64,000 bases of DNA. Origin: Leisingera sp. JC1. Its GTDB lineage: Bacteria; Pseudomonadota; Alphaproteobacteria; Rhodobacterales; Rhodobacteraceae. Shown here in pieces: positions 61,104-64,000 of this stretch; position 1 is the stretch's first letter; each line of letters starts with the position of its first letter. Both the position numbers and the translations under genes were made by a program. The notes under the pieces are model-generated. The model saw nothing but the letters and a program-made list of their open reading frames with translations, did not search any database and had not been told where the DNA came from. The DNA is taken from the NCBI RefSeq assembly GCF_001679925.1, contig NZ_LYUZ01000001.1:40524-104523 (forward strand), written 5' to 3'.

Positions 61104-61177
61104 CTATCTATCAGTAGGTAGATAGATGTGGATTGTGCCGCCTGCCGTCAAGACCTATCTGTAGGTAGGTAGATAGG
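61104..61177. promoter_or_regulatory. Two TetR operators between the SDR and TetR genes
   Basis: First site 61104-61125: CTATCTA, eight bases, TAGATAG. Second site 61154-61177: CCTATCT, ten bases, AGATAGG. The shared GTAGGTAG centre makes the two sites clearly related and about 50 bases apart. Each covers one of the divergent start regions, so the TetR protein probably represses both genes. Confidence 0.75.
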
Positions 61178-61188
61178 CGGGGGTGAGC

Positions 61189-61725
61189 ATGGCAAAGCCG
61201 GACACAGCGGAACGCATCCTGGACATCGCGGAGAAAGCCGCGCGGACAGGTGGCTACAACGCCTTCAGCTTCCGTGAAATTGCGGCAGAGATTGGTATCA
61301 AATCGGCCTCTGTCCACTACCATTTCCCGACCAAGGAAGCCTTGGGCGAGGCGCTGGCGGAGCGGTATTCTGACCATTTTTTCAAAATCTTGGGTGATCC
61401 CCAAGGGGCGGCGCCTAAGGAGTTGCTCAAGCGCTATGTTGCGGCGTATGGCGCGGCCCTGAAACAGGACGGGCTAATGTGCCTGTGCGGTGTTTTCGGG
61501 GCTGAGATTGCTGACCTGCCGCCGCCAGTCGCAAGTGCGACTCGGGCCTTTTTTGCCCGTAACCTGGAATGGCTGCGGCAAGTTTACCTGTGCAAAGGGT
61601 TGAAACGGGACGAAGCGGATCGGGCGGCGGCACATATGATCGCCACGCTGGAAGGCGCGATGATTCTGGCCCGTGCCATGGGGGATGCGGCGCCGTTCGA
61701 CGCTGCAGTTGCCGGGCTTACCTAG
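61189..61725 (+). CDS. TetR-family transcriptional regulator
   Basis: 178 residues. Helix-turn-helix at about 12-58 (AERILDIAEKAARTGGYNAF, then FREIAAEIGIKSASVHYHFP). The C-terminal domain includes GLMCLCGVFGAEIADLPPPV. GTG 61183 is an alternative start; the ATG at 61189 leaves the usual N-terminus. Divergent from the SDR gene and its likely regulator. Confidence 0.9.
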   Translation: MAKPDTAERILDIAEKAARTGGYNAFSFREIAAEIGIKSASVHYHFPTKEALGEALAERYSDHFFKILGDPQGAAPKELLKRYVAAYGAALKQDGLMCLCGVFGAEIADLPPPVASATRAFFARNLEWLRQVYLCKGLKRDEADRAAAHMIATLEGAMILARAMGDAAPFDAAVAGLT

Positions 61726-61789
61726 TCGCTTTGGCTCTTGTGCCGCCTTTCAGGCAGGGTATTTTCGCATTCAGCCAAGGGAGATGCCC

Positions 61790-62521
61790 ATGCCTGCAAC
61801 GACCAACCCAACTGCCGCCATGCTGGTTATCGGCGACGAGATCCTGTCCGGTCGCACCCGCGATGCCAATATGCATTACCTGGCGGGAGAGCTGACCAAA
61901 CATGGCATCGATCTGAAGGAAGTGAGGGTGGTGAGCGACGATGAGGTGGCGATCATTGCCGCGGTCCGGGCGCTGTCAGGCGCTTTTGATCATGTGTTCA
62001 CCAGCGGCGGCATCGGGCCGACCCATGACGATATCACTGCGGATTGCATCGCCAAGGCGTTTGAAACACATCTGGGCGTGCGCGATGACGCAAAAGCGAT
62101 TCTGCAGGCGCATTACGACACCCAAGGGCTGGAGATGAACGAGGCGCGGCTGCGGATGGCCCGCATTCCTGAAGGAGCGGGCCTGATCGACAACCCGGTT
62201 TCAGCAGCACCTGGGTTCACTATCGGCAATGTGCACGTGATGGCGGGCGTGCCGATGATTTTCCAGGCGATGGTGGCGAGCGTGATGCCGACCCTGACCG
62301 GCGGCCGCCCGATGCTGTCGCAGACCCTGCGGGTCCAACGCGGCGAAGGTGAAATCGCGGCACCGCTGCGCGCCTTGGCGGAGGCTTATGCCGATCTGTC
62401 GGTGGGCTGCTACCCGTTTCAGAAAGACGGCGCGTTCGGCGCCAATATCGTGATCCGCGGCACAGATGGCGCGCGCATTGACGCGGCGATGACCGAGCTG
62501 GCAAAGGAGCTGGAGCAGTGA
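61790..62521 (+). CDS. CinA-type molybdopterin-binding domain protein
   Basis: 243 residues. The MoCF-like domain MLVIGDEILSGRTRDANMHY, VFTSGGIGPTHDDITADCIA, and NPVSAAPGFTIGNVHVMAGV match the N-terminal half of CinA, without the C-terminal PncC amidase domain. Related proteins hydrolyse ADP-ribose or FAD pyrophosphate. AAGGGAG (61777-61783) at six bases favours ATG 61790 over ATG 61784. GTGA overlap with the acetyltransferase. Confidence 0.88.
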   Translation: MPATTNPTAAMLVIGDEILSGRTRDANMHYLAGELTKHGIDLKEVRVVSDDEVAIIAAVRALSGAFDHVFTSGGIGPTHDDITADCIAKAFETHLGVRDDAKAILQAHYDTQGLEMNEARLRMARIPEGAGLIDNPVSAAPGFTIGNVHVMAGVPMIFQAMVASVMPTLTGGRPMLSQTLRVQRGEGEIAAPLRALAEAYADLSVGCYPFQKDGAFGANIVIRGTDGARIDAAMTELAKELEQ

Positions 62522-63243
62522 CCACAGATCCCCGTTACTATGGCGTGACCGAGGCGACCTGGCCGCCGGCTTCGCTGCGCGAACTTGGGCCTGTCACCCT
62601 GCGCGAAGGGCAGGGCGGCGGCAGCCGTGTGTCGGCAGCGACGGTGAACGGTGCAGCGTCTGACGCGGAGATTGCAGCAGCTGAGGACGCGATGCGCGCC
62701 ATGGGGCAGGATTGCCTGTTCATGATCCGTGACGGCGAGACAAAGCTGGACGCGCAGCTGGAGGCGCGTGGATATGCGGTGAAGGATCCGGTCAATCTCT
62801 GGACCTGCCCGGCGCAGCGGCTGACGGATGTTCCGGTGCCGCGTGTCACCGCCTTTTGCGTCTGGGAGCCGCTGGCGATCCAGCGCGAGATCTGGGAACA
62901 GGGCGGCATCGGGCCGGAGCGGCTGGCGGTGATGAGCCGGGTGCAGGGGCCCAAGACGGGGCTGCTGGCCCGCCACAGGGACAAACCGGCTGGTGCTGGT
63001 TTCGTGGCGGTGCATGACGGAGTGGCGATGGTGCATGCGCTGGAGATCCTGCCGCATCAGCGCCGGGCCGGCATGGGCGCCTGGATGATGCGCCAGGCGG
63101 CATTCTGGGCGCTGGAGAACGGCGTCGGCGAACTGGCAGTTCTTTGCACGAAACGTAACGCGGGCGCCAACGGGCTTTATTCTTCCCTCGGCATGGACTG
63201 TGTTGGAGAGTATCACTACCGGATTTTGCAACAAGGCGATTGA
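62518..63243 (+). CDS. GNAT-family N-acetyltransferase
   Basis: 241 residues; start GTG overlapping the previous stop. The N-terminal half is non-standard; the C-terminal half has the acetyl-CoA loop LEILPHQRRAGMGAWMMRQA, and VLCTKRNAGANGLYSSLGM. Acceptor unknown. It is in the short operon with the CinA-type and AhpD-like genes. Confidence 0.85.
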   Translation: MTTDPRYYGVTEATWPPASLRELGPVTLREGQGGGSRVSAATVNGAASDAEIAAAEDAMRAMGQDCLFMIRDGETKLDAQLEARGYAVKDPVNLWTCPAQRLTDVPVPRVTAFCVWEPLAIQREIWEQGGIGPERLAVMSRVQGPKTGLLARHRDKPAGAGFVAVHDGVAMVHALEILPHQRRAGMGAWMMRQAAFWALENGVGELAVLCTKRNAGANGLYSSLGMDCVGEYHYRILQQGD

Positions 63244-63248
63244 ACGCG

Positions 63249-63821
63249 ATGAGTGACCAGACCCTTCCCACTGCTCTTGATTTGCCAATGGTGGACCCGC
63301 TGCCGCCGGAGACGCAGAAATATTTCGATATCTGTGTCGAAAAACTGGGCTTTGTGCCGAATGTGCTGAAGGCAAATGCCTTTGATATTGATAAGCTCAA
63401 TGCTTTTACCGCCATGTACAACGACCTGATGCTGGCGGAAAGCGGCCTGAGCAAGCTGGAGCGGGAAATGATTGCGGTTGTGGTCTCCTCGATCAACCGC
63501 TGTTTCTATTGCCTTGTAGCCCACGGCGCGGCGGTGAGGCAGCTATCGGGGGACCCGCAGCTGGGCGAGATGCTGGTGATGAATTACCGGGTGGCGCCGC
63601 TGGACGCGCGTCAGCGGGCGATGCTGGATTTCGCCGCAAAGATGACTACCGCCAGCGCGGAGATTGAGGAGGCGGACCGTCAGGCCCTGCGTGATGAGGG
63701 CTTCAGCGACCGGGATATCTGGGACATCGCCAATGTCGCGGGCTTCTTCAACATGTCGAACCGGGTGGCCAGCGCCACCGCAATGGTGCCCAATCCGGAA
63801 TATCACAGCCAGTGCCGTTGA
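63249..63821 (+). CDS. Peroxidase-related enzyme, carboxymuconolactone decarboxylase/AhpD family
   Basis: 190 residues. The AhpD-like CxxC with following His appears in INRCFYCLVAHGAAVRQL. PETQKYFDICVEKLGFVPNV at the start and AGFFNMSNRVASATAMVPNP at the end match the uncharacterised peroxidase-related group. It probably acts as an alkylhydroperoxidase-type thiol enzyme. I chose ATG 63249; a TTG overlapping the previous stop at 63240 is less likely. Confidence 0.9.
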   Translation: MSDQTLPTALDLPMVDPLPPETQKYFDICVEKLGFVPNVLKANAFDIDKLNAFTAMYNDLMLAESGLSKLEREMIAVVVSSINRCFYCLVAHGAAVRQLSGDPQLGEMLVMNYRVAPLDARQRAMLDFAAKMTTASAEIEEADRQALRDEGFSDRDIWDIANVAGFFNMSNRVASATAMVPNPEYHSQCR

Positions 63822-64000
63822 GACGTTTGATTGCAGTGGCGGCGGCATTCCTGCCCGGAATACTGACTGCAGCGGAGCTTACCCTGCCGGCCGGTGCGGC
63901 TGCCATTTCCGAACGGGCCACGGCGCTTGGCGTCTATCAGCTGCCAATTGGCCCCGAAGACGCGGACAGGGTGCCGTCAGAGCGGTTCGAGGGGCAGATC
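63812..64000 (+). CDS. OmpA-family-like exported protein, N-terminal part (runs off the window)
   Basis: 63 residues before the right edge. GTG 63812 or TTG 63818 opens a signal peptide (LRRLIAVAAAFLPGILTAA). The following ELTLPAGAAAISERATALGV and YQLPIGPEDADRVPSERFEG resemble, from memory, the N-terminus of roseobacter OmpA-family proteins. It overlaps the peroxidase-related gene by ten bases from GTG or four bases from TTG. Only the start is visible, so the family name is tentative. Confidence 0.6.
   Translation, partial: MPLRRLIAVAAAFLPGILTAAELTLPAGAAAISERATALGVYQLPIGPEDADRVPSERFEGQI

Overview
The window is ordinary chromosome from a marine alphaproteobacterium of the Roseobacter group (Rhodobacteraceae). 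It resembles Leisingera or Phaeobacter most, but the genus is an inference. The reasons are high G+C, dense short operons with many ATGA/GTGA overlaps, and typical roseobacter content: glcDEF, pssA-pmtA, gbcAB, MlaA/MlaC, glnK-amtB, and a Core-2-type glycosyltransferase next to a sulfotransferase. I see no prophage, insertion sequence, CRISPR array, rRNA or tRNA.

Layout. 1-9.8 kb: end of an MscS channel, rsfS-rlmH, two envelope genes, the glycolate oxidase operon glcDEF, two overlapping trypsin-like secreted proteases and a small heat-shock protein. 9.9-17.3 kb: a single-domain globin, a succinate-semialdehyde-type dehydrogenase divergent from an esterase, creatinase, a PRMT7/9-like methyltransferase, and pssA-pmtA for phosphatidylcholine synthesis. 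17.4-25.2 kb: a long one-direction cluster of mostly uncharacterised genes (coiled-coil protein, two proteins of unknown function, an AAA+ ATPase, two membrane proteins). Two A+T-richer small genes and three copies of a G+C-rich palindromic repeat sit at its junctions. This is the best candidate for an undescribed system. 25.2-29.8 kb: a TetR/reductase operon, then a clear cobalamin riboswitch ahead of a glycine-betaine-monooxygenase-type pair, then rpiB.

29.8-42.2 kb: a glycosyltransferase/sulfotransferase pair, ilvD, a BenE-type transporter divergent from its likely XRE-cupin regulator, a DMT exporter, smpB, a secreted leucine-rich-repeat protein, and a sulfurtransferase/aminotransferase operon. 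42.2-51.3 kb: amtB-glnK, penicillin-binding protein 1A, mlaA-mlaC, and a two-gene type I secretion system. 51.4-64 kb: ridA, a glycerophosphodiesterase, a DUF482 protein and phhB in one operon, then a peroxiredoxin, ferredoxin reductase-rsmD, a HAD phosphatase, methionine aminopeptidase, a second MscS channel, sfsA, an SDR/TetR divergent pair with paired operators, and a final operon that runs off the right edge into an OmpA-type gene.

Regulatory DNA is unusually readable here. Several divergent regions carry clean inverted repeats: glcD, gabD/esterase, benE/XRE, the reductase-TetR operon and SDR/TetR. A composite intergenic repeat (hairpin, then GAGTATTT, a short spacer, and AAGATGAA) occurs about four times. 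All functional names come from reading motifs by eye; no database search was run.
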